Assembly (NCBI GenBank): GCA_963277665.1
Contig: CAUJRU010000137.1
Coordinates: 1,116,001-1,180,000 of the forward strand
DNA length: 64,000 nucleotides
Reading direction: 5' to 3'
DNA from: Viscum album
Lineage: Eukaryota > Streptophyta > Magnoliopsida > Santalales > Viscaceae
The position numbers were made by a program, and so were the translations under genes. Positions within the stretch are counted from its first letter, which is position 1. Each line of letters opens with the position of its first letter. Below the pieces are notes generated by a model. That model saw nothing but the letters and a program-made list of their open reading frames with translations. It ran no database searches and was not told the origin of the DNA. Shown here one piece after another: positions 36,600 to 48,135 of the stretch.

Positions 36600-37340
36600 T
36601 GGTGGAAGTGATTGTGTTTTCCTTCAACATTAAAAAAGCAAGATTCAAAAAGGAGGTGGTTTAGAAGGAGGTTCTCTTGATGAGTTTAGTAGAAGGTGGT
36701 ATTATTCTAGAAGTTCAATTTAGACTTTATGGAAGGTGATATATTTTTAGTGTGTTGTTGTGGAGGTTTTTGGTTTACTGAATGAAGATATCACATTGAG
36801 GATTACTACAAGATGTTTATAGTGGGAATGATGTAACAAATAGACTCCCACATTTCTTGGATGTTGGTGAAACTAAATGACTAGAAGTTACTCTCTATAA
36901 ATAGAGGGAGGATCCAACTTTTGTATATATATGTGACTTATTAACACATAGTGTGAAATTTTATATTACATTATTTTGTAATCAAGGTTACTCTTTGGAC
37001 ATACAGTTATAAATTATTCTTTCTAAATAAGTGAAATGCTGCAATGTTTCTCCCAAGGATATAGGAATTATAATCAAAACCACATAAAACCAAAATTTTC
37101 TTTTCATAATTGCTTTTAATTTACTTTCATGGATTTTTTTATCAATTTTAGTGAATAAGAATGATGTTTTTTAACTTAGTGAAGTGATTTATATGAAATT
37201 TGTTTATTCCAAGTTTCGAAACATTAATTTTAGTGATTTTCATCTAGGATCTAATTCTTCTAGGTGATTCTAGAAAACATACTTCCAATTTTTTTATTAT
37301 AAGGATAATGTGGAAGTATTATAAACTAGTGGGATTAAAG
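36600..37340 (+). repeat. Copia-2 5' LTR
   Basis: Matches 52221-52955 over its length. Both copies have the TATA box TATAAATAG exactly 296 bp after the LTR start (36896-36904 here). The start is a mutated TGTTGGCAGTGAC. The LTR extends past the ACCAAAATT block into sequence that I first took for a leader. A degraded primer site, TTAGTTATCAGAAGGCTCC (37345-37362), follows and resembles TGGTATCAGAGC. Confidence 0.75.
36896..36904 (+). promoter_or_regulatory. TATA box of Copia-2 5' LTR
   Basis: TATAAATAG followed by AGGGAGG; its counterpart in the 3' LTR is at 52517-52525, the same 296-bp distance from the LTR start. Confidence 0.65.
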
Positions 37341-37429
37341 AGATTAGTTATCAGAAGGCTCCTCAGTTCATTTTTCAATTCAGTAATCATTATTTTTCTC
37401 AGATGTTTTTTCTCAAAATTTAGTGAGAG

Positions 37430-38445
37430 TCGTTATTTTTTTGAAGGGTGACATTGAGATATGTAAATTTCAGGAACAATAGATTTGATAAAATATATTT
37501 CTATTTATGAAGAATGTAGATTGAAGATTATCTCATTTAGAATGATCTTAAGCAACCGTTGAAGGGTTTCAAATTATAAGAAATGGAAAAGGTGAATAAG
37601 AAATGATTGATCAGATGAAACTTGGTTTGATATGAATTTCCTTAATCTATAATGTGTCTTTAAACATTGGGGAGAATAAGTACACTATTAAGTTAATGGA
37701 AAACCATTTAGATATTTATGATAAAACTATAACACTAAATAAGGCGTGTTTGATGAAGAGGTTATTCAACATGATGTTATCAGAGGGAAAATATGTATAT
37801 TATATATTTATTGATTTAAAATTAATCATATTCTAGTTGGATTCTATGAAGGTTAAATTAATAGATGATGTTTGGGTGATTTTTTAGTTATAATTTTTAC
37901 TAGAATTTTGGGATTCCATAGTAATAGATACAAGTAGTTTAAGTTGAATAATTGACTTGGTGTTCACTGATGTTTGTAACTCAATTCTAAATTAGTATCT
38001 TCGATAGAAATAGAGTTTATCTTTTTTGTGGATTTATTGAATATAGATAGATTGGGACACTCAACTCATCAGAATACTCAAAATCAATCAGAGAGGAAAT
38101 CAAGCGAAAGAGTAGAGTGAAGAATTCCAAAAGTGGGTATGTAAGTTAGCATTGAGTAAATATAGGTCACCTCAAGAAAGATTATTGTGATAAGAAGAAA
38201 ACATTCTTAAGGAATTCATCTAGATAGATGAGTGAAATAATAGAGAGTTGTGTAAATAAACATGTGAATATTTCTTATCAAACGAAATCATGGTTCATAT
38301 ATTCTAGATCCTCATTCCATTTCATAAGATTAAAAAAATTCAATCCAAATTATATATCTAGTTTTTTTTGGAAGAGTATATATTATTTATGTAGAAACTC
38401 TTGACATTGTGGGAAAGTGATAAGAGAATGTCCAGTTGAAAGAAG
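37430..38445 (+). pseudogene. Copia-2 gag (relic)
   Basis: Near 37466-37565 the translation carries a decayed form of the gag start NFSLWKMQMEDxLxQxDLxxPL: RFDKIYFYL, then IEDYLI and NDLKQPLKG. The nucleocapsid end reads HCGKVIRECPV (about 38407-38440), a CX2CGKxxxIRRECP knuckle with its first cysteine lost to a stop. Many stops and shifts occur between. The type is closest to the Tork-like copia group judging from the later RT sequence. Confidence 0.6.
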
Positions 38446-39805
38446 TGTGGAATGTACTCGGTCTCTAGAGGAACCTAATTTCAATGGGACTACTGGATTA
38501 AGAAGGTTTAATAATGATCTTTATTTAAGGATTATGGAAGATTAATTAGGGTAATATTTTCATAGATAGTGGTGTAAAATATGGGTATTTATATTTGTTC
38601 GGAAGGTTAGTGGGAGTTGAACTCACCAAAACTATATCTTATGGATGTTTAGAACTTTGGAATAATTATTTTGTGAACCTCAATGAGAAATGTATAAAGA
38701 TCATAATAGGTAAATCCATACTAAATCTATATCACTCATACTTCAAATGATGAGGGAGTTATATAATCGATAAGTAACAAAATGTGTCTTTCAATTTTTA
38801 AAAAATAACACCAAAATTATAGAAGCTAGAATTGGTTCATACAGACATTTAGGACCTATCCTAGTACATTCTTATGTAATATCTAGATACTTAGTTACCA
38901 TAATTGATGAATCCAAAATAAAATTATTGTTATGAATTCTAAAAAACTAAGAGTGATGTGTTTGGAATCTTTTCTCAAAGGGTGGAAATAATGGAAAGAG
39001 AAACCACAAGATATATAAAATGTCTGAGATCAGAAAGTGGTGGTTAGTTTACACAAAGGAGTTTCCAATATTACTATAAGAAAATAAGAATCTAACATTA
39101 GAATATTATTCTAGGAACACTTGAGAAAAATAGTGTATCCTAGAGAATGAATCAAGTTTGTATGGAGATAAAAATAAGTATAATGATACATTCTTGAATA
39201 CCAAAAGAGTTTTTTGAAAAATAAGTGGGTATAACATCTTACATAATCAACATAATTCTACCAGCACTAGTTGGACAATAGTTACTAGAAAAACCATGGT
39301 TTAGAAAGATTCTAGAGGTTTCTCATCTCAATGTCTCTAAAATTTTATCATATACAATTGTTGATGAAAAAGATAAGGATAAACTTAAAAAAAATATTTG
39401 GCATGTTTATTGATATGTTATGGAGAATAAGACTTTGGTTTTTCACTTTAGGATGATATAAAGAATAAAGTTTTAAAATTTAGAATGTTCTCTTAAATGA
39501 TAAGATCTTGTGGAATGTTCAAATCATGGAGGAGAGGGAGGTTAAGGATTATGAATCAACTTCAATACAAGTATATCAAAATTGTGGTTATCAAGAATCA
39601 CATGTTATAAAAATTACAAATGTATCTGGATCTATCAGGTCTAAAATTTTAGAAGCATGTTTAGAGGGTAGTGCGGATGGTTTAGAAGTTCATCCATAAA
39701 AATATATCAGAATTCTAAGTAACTGGGGAAACCCAGTCAATAATTTCAAAAGGAAAATATCTAGAAGTTACAGTTCTTGAAAAAGATGAATCACTAGATA
39801 TATTT
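38446..39805 (+). pseudogene. Copia-2 protease/integrase (relic), cut by Gypsy-2
   Basis: The integrase is recognisable from KTKSDVFGIFSQRVEIMERE (about 38940-39002) through IKCLRSESGG (about 39017-39047, the LRSDNGGE block with the second catalytic Asp changed) and the decayed SERMNQV region (about 39139-39165, from VERxNRT, catalytic Glu area). An open stretch at 39508-39699 belongs to the region after the integrase core. The protease between the knuckle and 38840 is not clear. The reading stops at 39805, where Gypsy-2 is inserted; the RT continues at 50398. Confidence 0.7.
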
Positions 39806-42066
39806 TTTAAGAACCCGGATCTTTGTTTTCAGGTATGTCTTTCTTTTTCCTGGAGTTTTTGAGAAAAGAGGAGTTCCTGGAAATTTTTGAAGTACATGTC
39901 GTGTACTTTATGAGTACACGCCGTGTACTCCCTTGCCGCCCCAGGCCATGTGCTGGCCGTGTCTGGGACACACACATGGTGTGTAGTGGTGATGTAGAGT
40001 TCGTTTAAAGCGGAGTATGGAAACGTAGAGTACACACCATATACTCAAGAACTACATACTGTGTATTTTCTTTTTTTTCATTAAACGGACCGAGGTCATG
40101 CCTAATTGACAGAACTATCTTCTTCTTCAGCTCCTTCGACTGAGAGGAACCCGTACGACCGAGAATCTTCTCTGATCCCCCGATCCTTTGTTCGTTCTAC
40201 GAATTAACCACTATCGATTGCATTGGGACCACAGCGGTGAGTTCTTCCTTCTCCTAGAGCCTTGTTTTCAAATTCCGGCTCTTTCTTAAGTTGTCGTGGG
40301 TTGAACGTTTTGTGAATTTTCGTAGATCTACACCATTATGAGGAGAATCATGCCTCGTGGTAAACTATATAGATCTCCTATAATCGAGGTAGGTGGTTTG
40401 TGCCTTACCTTTCGATGTCTTTGAGTTTTATGTACAAATTCCACCAATACCCACGAACAGGGTATTGCGTGTTTACCTTTTTTCCCTTGTGGTTATTCCT
40501 ACCTTTCTTGCATGCTTGTGTAGAGGTAATTTGATCATGTTTGTGGTTAATTGTTTTGCTTGGATGTTTTGATCATGCCTTTCTTTGTTTACGACATTTG
40601 GGTCTGGATAGCCTTTGGCCGTTATACCTGTTTCCATGCCTTGGGATCGTAGGATGGAATGATGTTGTTAACATGCTTGCTGCTCTGTAGACTATTTATC
40701 CAAGTAGTTCTATAGGTGTACTTTGGTTATCCAAGTAGCTCTCTAGGTCTACTTTGGCCTTATAGCATTAATATGCACTAACTGGCATGGGACCATGAGA
40801 ACCCGGTGTTATAGACTATAAGGGATAGACCGAGTGAGCTTCCCAGAGAGTCTTAGATATTATCGACTATACGGGGATAGACCGAGTGAGATTTTTCAGA
40901 GAGTCTTGGACATTATAGACTACTGGTGATAGACCGAGTGAGCTTCCCAAAGTGTCTTAGTTATTATAGACTACAGGAGGGTAGACCGAGTGAGCTTCCT
41001 CAGAGATTCTTTACCCTGTTTGAATGTCTTTAAAACATTCCCAGGCTATGGGAGGAATTGACCGAGTGAGAATCCTCAGAGAGTATGTGGTATACTTGAG
41101 GCTATAGGAGGATTAACCAATTGAGCTTCCTCAGAGAGTCTCTAGACCTTGGGTCCAAGAGGGTTAGACCACGTGATCTTCCTCAGAGAGTCCCTGACTA
41201 TCCTAGACTATAAAGGGAATTGACTGAGTGAGCTTCCCCAGAGAGTCTTATAAATTCGCATGACCAAACCAGAGGGGTTAGGCTGAGTGCACTGCCCCGA
41301 GGGTTGTGGTACTTCTTGGATAGGACCAAAGGGGATGAATGCGAGTACTTCCCAGAGGGTTTCCTATTTGTGTTATTTGATACTTCACCACTGATCATTA
41401 TTCTATGGATGGATCACTGTGGTATATCATCCTGTTTACTGCTTACTGTTTACTACCTGATATTGCTGCTACTGTTTACTGCTTATTGTACTATTACCTG
41501 CCATATACTCACTTACTGTTAGGCACAGATCTTTGGGTGGTAGCCTATTGGGATTTAGTCTCACACCCTATTTGGGTCATGTTTTTGGGCCCAAACAGAC
41601 TATGTTGTTGCAGGCATAGACAAGGGAAAGCACCCTTCGACTTCTGGTACTTGATTGATTTAGAGCAGGAGAGCATGGGACCAAGCTTGGGCTTGTGATG
41701 CTGAGGAGTTGTTTATCTGTTTTTCTTATTCTCTTGGTTTAGTATTGTATTCAACATTGTGACTTGTTTTGCTACTTTCCTAGACATATGTATCATGCAT
41801 CATTTCATATATACATGTGTGCTCCAGTTGGTTATTGTTTTAGTCTTCCACTGTTTATTGTTGTTGGATATTTACTGCTTCCCCTATTGCATGTATGTTT
41901 ACTTCAGTTGTGTACTCTGCCAATGAGGGCATAGTTTCCCCACTATCACACCCAAGGCCCTCGCTGCTAGTTGGCAGGCTCTGGCGTTTGTGGAAATTCG
42001 CTTGTGGCCATGTGACCAACCGGGTATGGGGTGCCTCTGGGTGGCTTCCAGAATCGGGACGTTACA
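39806..42066 (+). repeat. Gypsy-2 5' LTR
   Basis: Starts TTTAAGAACCCGG (TG mutated; the other LTR has TGTAAGAACCCGG) and ends GGGACGTTACA. It carries three recurring features: GTACACG-C-CGTGTAC dyads at 39890-40075, a ~50-bp tandem array at 40809-41305, and a tract rich in TTTACTGC-like repeats at 41430-41525. Short open frames inside the LTR (39823-40008, 41304-41698, 41895-42122) are not genes. Confidence 0.92.
40809..41305 (+). repeat. ~50-bp imperfect tandem array in Gypsy-2 5' LTR
   Basis: About nine units built on TAGACTATAGGGGATAGACC, followed by GAGTGAGCTTCCTCAGAGAG and TCTT. Unit length varies, with two longer units that include AT-rich inserts. The same array lies at 49138-49645 in the other LTR. 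Confidence 0.8.
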
Positions 42067-42069
42067 AAG

Positions 42070-42082
42070 TGGTATTAGAGGA
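42070..42082 (+). other. Gypsy-2 primer-binding site
   Basis: TGGTATTAGAGGA three bases after the LTR end, one C-to-T change from the initiator tRNA-Met complement TGGTATCAGAG. Same spacing and type as Gypsy-1. Confidence 0.85.
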
Positions 42083-42739
42083 ATTCTTTTCTCTTGACTT
42101 ACTATTTGGGGCCTTTATCTAGGGATAGGATGGATTCGGTACTTGGTAATAATCTGTGTCCAGGAGTAGCTAACCCGTGTACAGGGAAAATCCATACTAC
42201 CTCGTATATTGCAGCTTTCTGGTTTTGATATTTTACGGTTGATATGATTTCACCTAGAGCGATTCACATGACATGTGTTGTTATTGTTGTTACTATTATG
42301 GTTCTATTTCTATTGCAACCAGATGAGATGAGGGTATGTCGTCTCATGCATCATATAGGCACTTGTTAGAAATCACATTCCATGCATTCTTTCCATGCCA
42401 TCTAGGGTGCATTAGCGATTGCATGTTGTTGTGATAGACTTTGTGTAGATTATGCATGCTGTTGTGATAGATGCCTTGATATAATCTCTTCTATTTGATA
42501 AAGGACTGTTTGTATTGTAATTTGCTTAAATGAATGCCAAATTTTGGTTCTTTAGGTGTTATGGGCCCTCTTTAATTGGAAATTGGTGAATCATTAACCT
42601 GTTTTTCCTTATATATGACTGTATTGGATGCCAAGATTTGATTTGTGGGGAGTATGGGCCCTCACGTATCAGAATTTGGTACCTTCATGCCTAGTTTTCT
42701 GTGTTTCTGGACTTTGGTGTAGTTTATGAGCTACTGCCT

Positions 42740-43370
42740 GGAAAAACCCAGAATACATGGTGTGTACTTTATGACTACAAGCCGTGTAGTTTCAGACCGT
42801 GTCACTGACTATGTGAGTAGAAACATGGTGTTGAGGAAATTTCATTAGGAACACACTGTGTATAGAAGGTACACGTCGTTTAGTATAGAGCCATGTACCC
42901 GATCGTGTCACTAACAACACAGGATGGGGAAGCTCGAGTAGAACATTATGTGTTGGTAAAGAACACGTCGTGTAGTCTTGTTCCAGGTACCTGGCCGTGT
43001 CACGAACAACACAGGTCGGTGTTATCTTCACCTATAAACACCGTGTTTGTTCGGAACACGCCGTGTAAGGGTCAGCTGTGTAGCTGGCCATGTAACTAAC
43101 AACACGGGTCGTCGAAACCTTGTCTAGTACACGTCGTGTCCTTAGTGAACATGACGTGTAGTCTAGGGTTAAGATGACTTTGTGGGTTAGCCGTGTAAAG
43201 AGACTCATGTAGGGGGAGTAGAGTTCAAGTACACGCCGTGTGTGGGGACAACACTCCGTGTAGTCTGGGGTGTTACACGACCAGAGGTGGCAGAAGTACA
43301 TGCCCATGTGTCAGGCTTAAGAGTACACATTGTGTAGTTTTTATACACGTTGTGTAGTCGTGTTTTGTAA
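42740..43370. repeat. Dyad-rich array in the Gypsy-2 leader
   Basis: Between primer site and gag, many copies of an imperfect palindrome ACACGNCGTGTA occur (for example near 42969, 43056, 43129, 43233, 43345). They are set in a tandem arrangement of roughly 91-95 bp; the segment GTGTCACTAACAACACAGG recurs three times between 42900 and 43110. The same dyads occur in both LTRs. Short open frames here on both strands are by-products of the repeats. Confidence 0.75.
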
Positions 43371-43467
43371 AACTTGACTATTTTTCTCTCCTGTTCCCAT
43401 TTTGAACTCTTGTGTTCTCAGTCTTCGATAATTCTGATCAAAGGTGTGCTTTTGATCTTTCAAATCT

Positions 43468-44640
43468 ATGCATCCGAGACGTCCTCCGGTTTTACGTCAG
43501 TTGCCATACGGTGATAAAACACCGGATATGGCTGATCAGGGACCTCATGAAGATCTTCCTGATGTACCAGCAATGGCACCAGCAGTTATACCCATCGTAG
43601 GCGCCGATGCGCAGTTCAGGGAGGACTTCCTGAGGATGACGCAGACTTTTCAGGAAGCGCCACCTCCTGCCCCATTGATGGCCGAATTGACGCAGGTCTA
43701 TCAGCAGAAACATCCTCCTACTTTCTCAGGGGATGGAGGACCCCAGGTTGCATAGTCATAGTTAGAGGCCATGCTGACGATCTTTGAGAATCTGGAGATA
43801 CCCCCAAAGAAAAGGGTAAAGCTGGCTACTTATATGCTTCGAGACACCACCAAGAGGTGGTGGGAGGTGATCTCGCATTCGGGATGCTAGCAGAGTATGT
43901 ATTGGGATGAGTTTTTCCGCACCTTCTATAACTGCTTTTACCTAGGTACCTTGAGGGACAACCGAGCCCGGGATTTTATGATTCTACAACAGGATACTCT
44001 TTCTGTTACGGAATACTCGTCCCGCTTTACCGAGCTGCAGCGCTTCATGCCGATTCAAGCAGGTGACGAGTTGTTCCTTGCTAGGAAGTTCAATGACGGT
44101 CTCAGGCAGGAGATCCATTCCCATGTTAATATCTTTCGGTTGAATTTTATCTCCTCTATCTTCAACCAGGTGCTGATTATTGAGCGCAACCTGAGGGATT
44201 CTAGGGCAGTGAGCTAGGACAGTTTGACATCCAGAGCTGGTGCTCCTCCTACAGATTGTAGGAAGTGTAGTAGAGAGTCTTCTCGAGGAGATCAGGGTAG
44301 GTAGAATATATCTTTGGGTAGCCAGGTCATATTCTACCAGTGTGGTAGGAGTGGGCATACCAGGCCTCAGTGCTAGAGAGACCCAATGGAGTGTCGATCT
44401 TGCAGCAAGATGGGCCACCTTAAGCACTTTTGTCAGATATTCTCACTATCAGCTAGTGGTAGGGGTTCTTCTATAACCTTGCGTTCAGGAGATGCTTCAC
44501 CAGTTTCTCACCAATCTGGGAACTGGAGTTCTTCCGGCCGTTCGGGCTGAGGTGGAGGTTGTGGTCGTGGTGGTAAGTCACCAGGTTACCGGTGACATTA
44601 GAGTGGGTCAGCTCAGAGTGGTCAGCTAGGGGCGCAGGGC
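43468..44640 (+). pseudogene. Gypsy-2 gag (relic)
   Basis: Capsid and nucleocapsid protein. A start at 43468 gives MHPRRPPVLRQLPYG, then a proline-rich stretch and KHPPTFSGDGGPQVA (the PPxFxGxxDPxxAExWL block; the W region has a TAG). YWDEFFRTFYNCFYL and ARDFMILQQDTLSVTEYSSR follow (43897-44030), then KFNDGLRQEI, the typical FxxGLRPEI. Two zinc knuckles are present: FYQCGRSGHTRPQC (first Cys lost, 44331-44372) and CRSCSKMGHLKHFC (44392-44433, intact CX2CX4HX4C). At least four TAG stops interrupt an otherwise single frame up to the protease. Confidence 0.85.
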
Positions 44641-44679
44641 CGCGATGTAGGAAAATCTTTCACCGGGGAGCAGACTTAT

Positions 44680-45120
44680 AAGGAGTAGGATCCCGACCCT
44701 TCTACAGTTCGAGGTATGATCTTTGTAGGCTCAGTTTTATCTTCAGCCCTTTTCTATACTGGTGCTTCGAATAGTTTTATCTCTTTTGCTATTGTGGAGA
44801 GCCTTCAGCTCTATATCTTTTCGTTTGTATACTTGTTGACTCCTGACACACCATTGGGAATGAGGAAATCTAGCGTTCGTTAGTGCAGAGAGTGCCCTAT
44901 TGAGGTTTCATGGTGTCATTTCTTATGGGACCTCTATGTCCTAGAGATGACGGGATGTGACGTCATTCTCAGGATGTATTGGTTGGTTCCCTTTCAGGTC
45001 GTCATCGATTGTTATTGTCATAGGGTGAGTTTCGTATCACCAGAGGGAAGATCGTTTCTTCATAGAGTAAGTGGGATGTCCAGGCGGGTAGATCTGGACC
45101 AGAGAATCATGGGCTAGGAG
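44680..45120 (+). pseudogene. Gypsy-2 protease (relic)
   Basis: The active-site segment reads ALFYTGASNSFISF (about 44740-44785): the family D-T/S-G-A-S-H-S-F-I-S with the catalytic Asp changed to Tyr. The later LEMTGCDVILRMYWL (about 44941-44985) corresponds to LxxxDVILGMDWL. A frame change between here and RT (before 45150) adds to the TAG stops. Confidence 0.75.
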
Positions 45121-45149
45121 GATTTACAGGCCATATTGTCAGTCTTTAT

Positions 45150-45960
45150 ATGGATGACCTGGGGACTTCACAACTAGACTTTCCTCCAGTGGTGGATCAT
45201 TTTAGGGATGTCTTTCCAGAGGAATTTTCAGGTTTGCTTCCGGAGCATGAGGTAGAATACTCGATTGAGCTCGTGCCAGGAGCGGCACTGGTGTCCATTC
45301 CTCCTTATAGGATGGCTACACCTGAGTTGCAGGAGCTCAAGAAGTAGTTAGAGGAGTTACATGAAAAGGGTTTTATCTAACCTAGTAATTCTACTTGGGG
45401 TTCGCCTGTCCTATTTGCAAAGAAGGAACACAACACCCTTCAGCTTTGCGTGGATTATCGGAAGCTGAACCAGTTGACGGTTAAGAACCGATATCCCTTA
45501 CCAAGGACCGATGACCTCTTTGATCATCTTCGAGGAGCCTGGGTGTTCTCGAAGATTGATTTGAGGTCCGGTTATCATCAGTTGAACGTTAGAGTATCGG
45601 ATATACCTCTTAAAGCCTTCAGAAGTAGGTATGGTCTATAAGAGTATACAGTCATGCCGTTCGGTCTCATGAACGCGCCAGCAGTTTTTATGGCACTGAT
45701 GAACCGAGTGTTCCATCCGTACTTGGATTACATCATGGTGGTTTTCATGGATGAAATCTTGGTGTACTCTCACACTCAACACAACCATGCTACCCATCTT
45801 TATATCATTTTGAGTATGCTGATAGAGCATCATTTATATGCTAAGCTCTCAAAATGCCACTTTTGGATGGGTCAGATTCACATTCTGGGTCATGTTATCT
45901 CAGAGACAAGAGTATCAATGGACCCAGAAAAAGTGAGATCTATAGTTTCTTAGGAGAAGC
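45150..45960 (+). pseudogene. Gypsy-2 reverse transcriptase (relic)
   Basis: Blocks in order: RDVFPEEFSGLLPEHEVEYS (45207-45265), [20 protein letters not shown] (45444-45503), [15 protein letters not shown] (45549-45593), MPFGLMNAPAVFMALMNRVF (45654-45712), the catalytic box FMDEILVYS (45742-45768; normally F-x-D-D, here the second Asp is Glu) and KCHFWMGQIHILGHVIS (45855-45905). Frame is constant throughout. Stops at about 45345, 45379, 45640 and 45951 are mainly TAG. Reading resumes in the same frame after each one. Confidence 0.92.
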
Positions 45961-46530
45961 TGAAGAATGTCTTTGAGGTGTGGAGTTTTCTAGGGATGGT
46001 TGGATACTACAGGCATTTCATACAAGACTTTTCACACCTAGCAGCACCGCTGACAAGTCTGATCAAGAAGGGGGGAAAGTTTTTATGGTCAGATTCTTAT
46101 GATTCAGTCTTTCAGGAGCTGAAGGGGAGGTTGACGTCAGCACTGATACTGGCCTTTCCAGAGCCGGGAAAGGGATATACTATTTACTGTGATGCTTCAG
46201 GTATCGGGATGGGAGATGTGCTTAAGCAAGGAGATTGGGTCGTTGCTTACGGGTCTCGGTAGTTGAGGCCACACGAGAGGAACGACCTGACGCATGATCT
46301 GCAGTTGGCAGCTATTATTCATGTCTTACGCTGTTGGAGAGATTACCTTCTAGGAGAGCACTTTTTGGTTTTTACCAACCACAAGAGTCTCAAGTACATA
46401 TTCACTCAGCGTGATCTGAATCTGAGATAGTGTAGGTGGGTCGAGTATCTTTAGTCCTTCGACTTTGAGCTTGCCTATATGCCGGGAAAGGGCAATGCCA
46501 TGGCCGATTCATTGAGCAGGAAAACTCAGA
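45960..46530 (+). pseudogene. Gypsy-2 RNase H (relic)
   Basis: After the RT-RNase H linker WSFLGMVGYYRHFIQDFS (45981-46034), the domain shows YTIYCDASGIGMGDVL (about 46177-46224, first catalytic Asp), [20 protein letters not shown] (about 46300-46358), [19 protein letters not shown] (about 46372-46427; the Asp of the usual T-D-H-K-S-L changed to Asn) and FELAYMPGKGNAMADSLSR (about 46464-46520), the conserved domain end. Stops are at 46261 and at about 46428 and 46452. Confidence 0.88.
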
Positions 46531-46534
46531 TTCA

Positions 46535-47720
46535 GGTAGATCAGGAGGCTATTAGTGAGTGGCGGCTTATGGCTCTATTCTCTGAGATGCATCTGGAGGT
46601 GTGCGATAGAAAGGGACAAACATACCTATCTTCTGTAGCTGTTACCTCTACACTTCTTGATCGGGTACGGATGAGGCAGCTATCAAACTTCGAAGGCTTA
46701 GTCCTGTGGGAGAGTTTTTCAGAAAAGGACCCTCTTCCTGCATGGACAGTGGGTGAGGATGAGATCTTGTATTTCCAGGGATGTTTATGGGTTCCAGAAG
46801 ACATACGCGAGGAGCTGATGTGGGATTTTCATTCCTCAGTTTGGGCAGTTCATCCTGGAGTCACCAAGATGTATCGTGATCTTCACCACCAGTACTGGTG
46901 GCCAAGTATGAAGAGAGATTTTGCTGGTTTTGTGATGATATGTTCTACTTTCCAGTAGGTGAAAGCAGAGCATCAGCGACCAGTAGGGCTGTTACAGCAG
47001 TTACCCATTCCTGAGTGGAAGTGGAATGATATCGCGATGGACTTCGTGACCAGGTTACCGAGGTCACCTCGAGGGAGTGATGCTGTTTGGGTTGTCATCA
47101 ACAGGCTTAAGAAGGTTGCTCACTTCTTGCTGATCAAGGAGACCTTCAATTTTGATGAGATGGGGTGGTTTTACATCCGAGAGATTGTACGTCTACATGG
47201 AGTTCCACACTCCATTGTTTCAGACAGGGATACACACTATACTTCTCGGTTCTGGAAGGGGCTTCAGAAGGCTTTGGGTACACAGGTTATTTTGAGTATA
47301 TCATACCGTCCCCAGACTGATGGCCAGTCCGAGCATATGATCCAAGTGCTTGAGGATATGCTCCGAGCTTGCATTTTGGACTTTGGTGGTTCTTGGGAGA
47401 ATCATATACCTCTTGTGTAGTTTTCCTATAACAACAGTTTCCAGACGACTATTCAAATGGCACCTTACGAGGCTTTGTACGGTAGGCCATACCGATCACC
47501 CTTATGCTGGCTAGTGGAAGGAGAGGAAGATTTGCTAGGACATCGTCTTGTTTATGATACCTTAGAGCATATAAAGTTGATTCGGAAGAGGATGGCTACA
47601 GCACAGTCTCGGCAGAAGTCTTATGCTGATCAGTGGAGACGACCTCTGTAGTTTGAGGTTGGGGATCAAGTTTTCCTACATGTCACACCGAGGTTGGGAA
47701 ACAAGAGGATTCGGAGATAG
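46535..47720 (+). pseudogene. Gypsy-2 integrase (relic)
   Basis: The zinc-binding module is well preserved: FHSSVWAVHPGVTKMYRDLH (46825-46884), then YWWPSMKRDFAGFV and MICSTFQ, with one Cys of the final pair altered. The core has DIAMDFVTRLP (first Asp, about 47025), IVSDRDTHYTSRFW (second Asp, 47214-47255) and DGQSEHMIQVLEDMLRA (Glu, about 47320-47370). MAPYEALYGRPYRSPLCW (47457-47510) and FEVGDQVFLHVTP (about 47650) follow. Stops at about 46956, 47418 and 47649 are TAG in a constant frame. Confidence 0.9.
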
Positions 47721-48100
47721 GTTAAGCTTTCACCGCGGTACGTCGGGCCATATGAGGTGTTGGAGGGAGTTGGTCTGGTTGCCTATCGGTTTCAGTTACC
47801 TCAGAGGTACCAGGCTATGCAGGACATCTTCCACATTTCTCAGCTCCGAAGTTACTTTTCAGACCCATATCATGTCTTTCAACCCGAGGAGGTTGATCTT
47901 GAAGCAGATGCGTTGTTTGAGGAGCATCCCATCTGGATTTTCGATCGCAGTACGAAGGTTCTTCGTGGTTGGTCTGTTCCTCTAGTACGGGTGTTATGGC
48001 AGCATGGGTGAGTGCAAGACAAGACTTGGGAGAGGGAGGTCGGGGTACGATCGCAGCAGCCGGAGCTGTTTGGGGTTTCTTCTTCTACGCCTCGCTAGGG
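47720..48100 (+). pseudogene. Gypsy-2 integrase tail with chromodomain-like end (relic)
   Basis: KLSPRYVGPYEVLEGVGLVA (about 47721-47780) is the GPY/F module, followed by DIFHISQLRSYFSDPYHVF. The C-terminus (VPLVRVLWQHG, stop, VQDKTWERE and QPELFG, about 47971-48075) fits the short chromodomain of plant chromoviruses. The stop at 48009 is TGA where an arginine codon is likely. The frame ends at a TAG near 48098, shortly before the polypurine tract. Confidence 0.8.
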
Positions 48101-48121
48101 AAATTCGGGGATGAATTTCTT

Positions 48122-48135
48122 TAAGGGGGGAAGTT
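48122..48135 (+). other. Gypsy-2 polypurine tract
   Basis: AAGGGGGGAAGTT immediately before the 3' LTR start TGTAAGAACC (48136). Confidence 0.85.
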
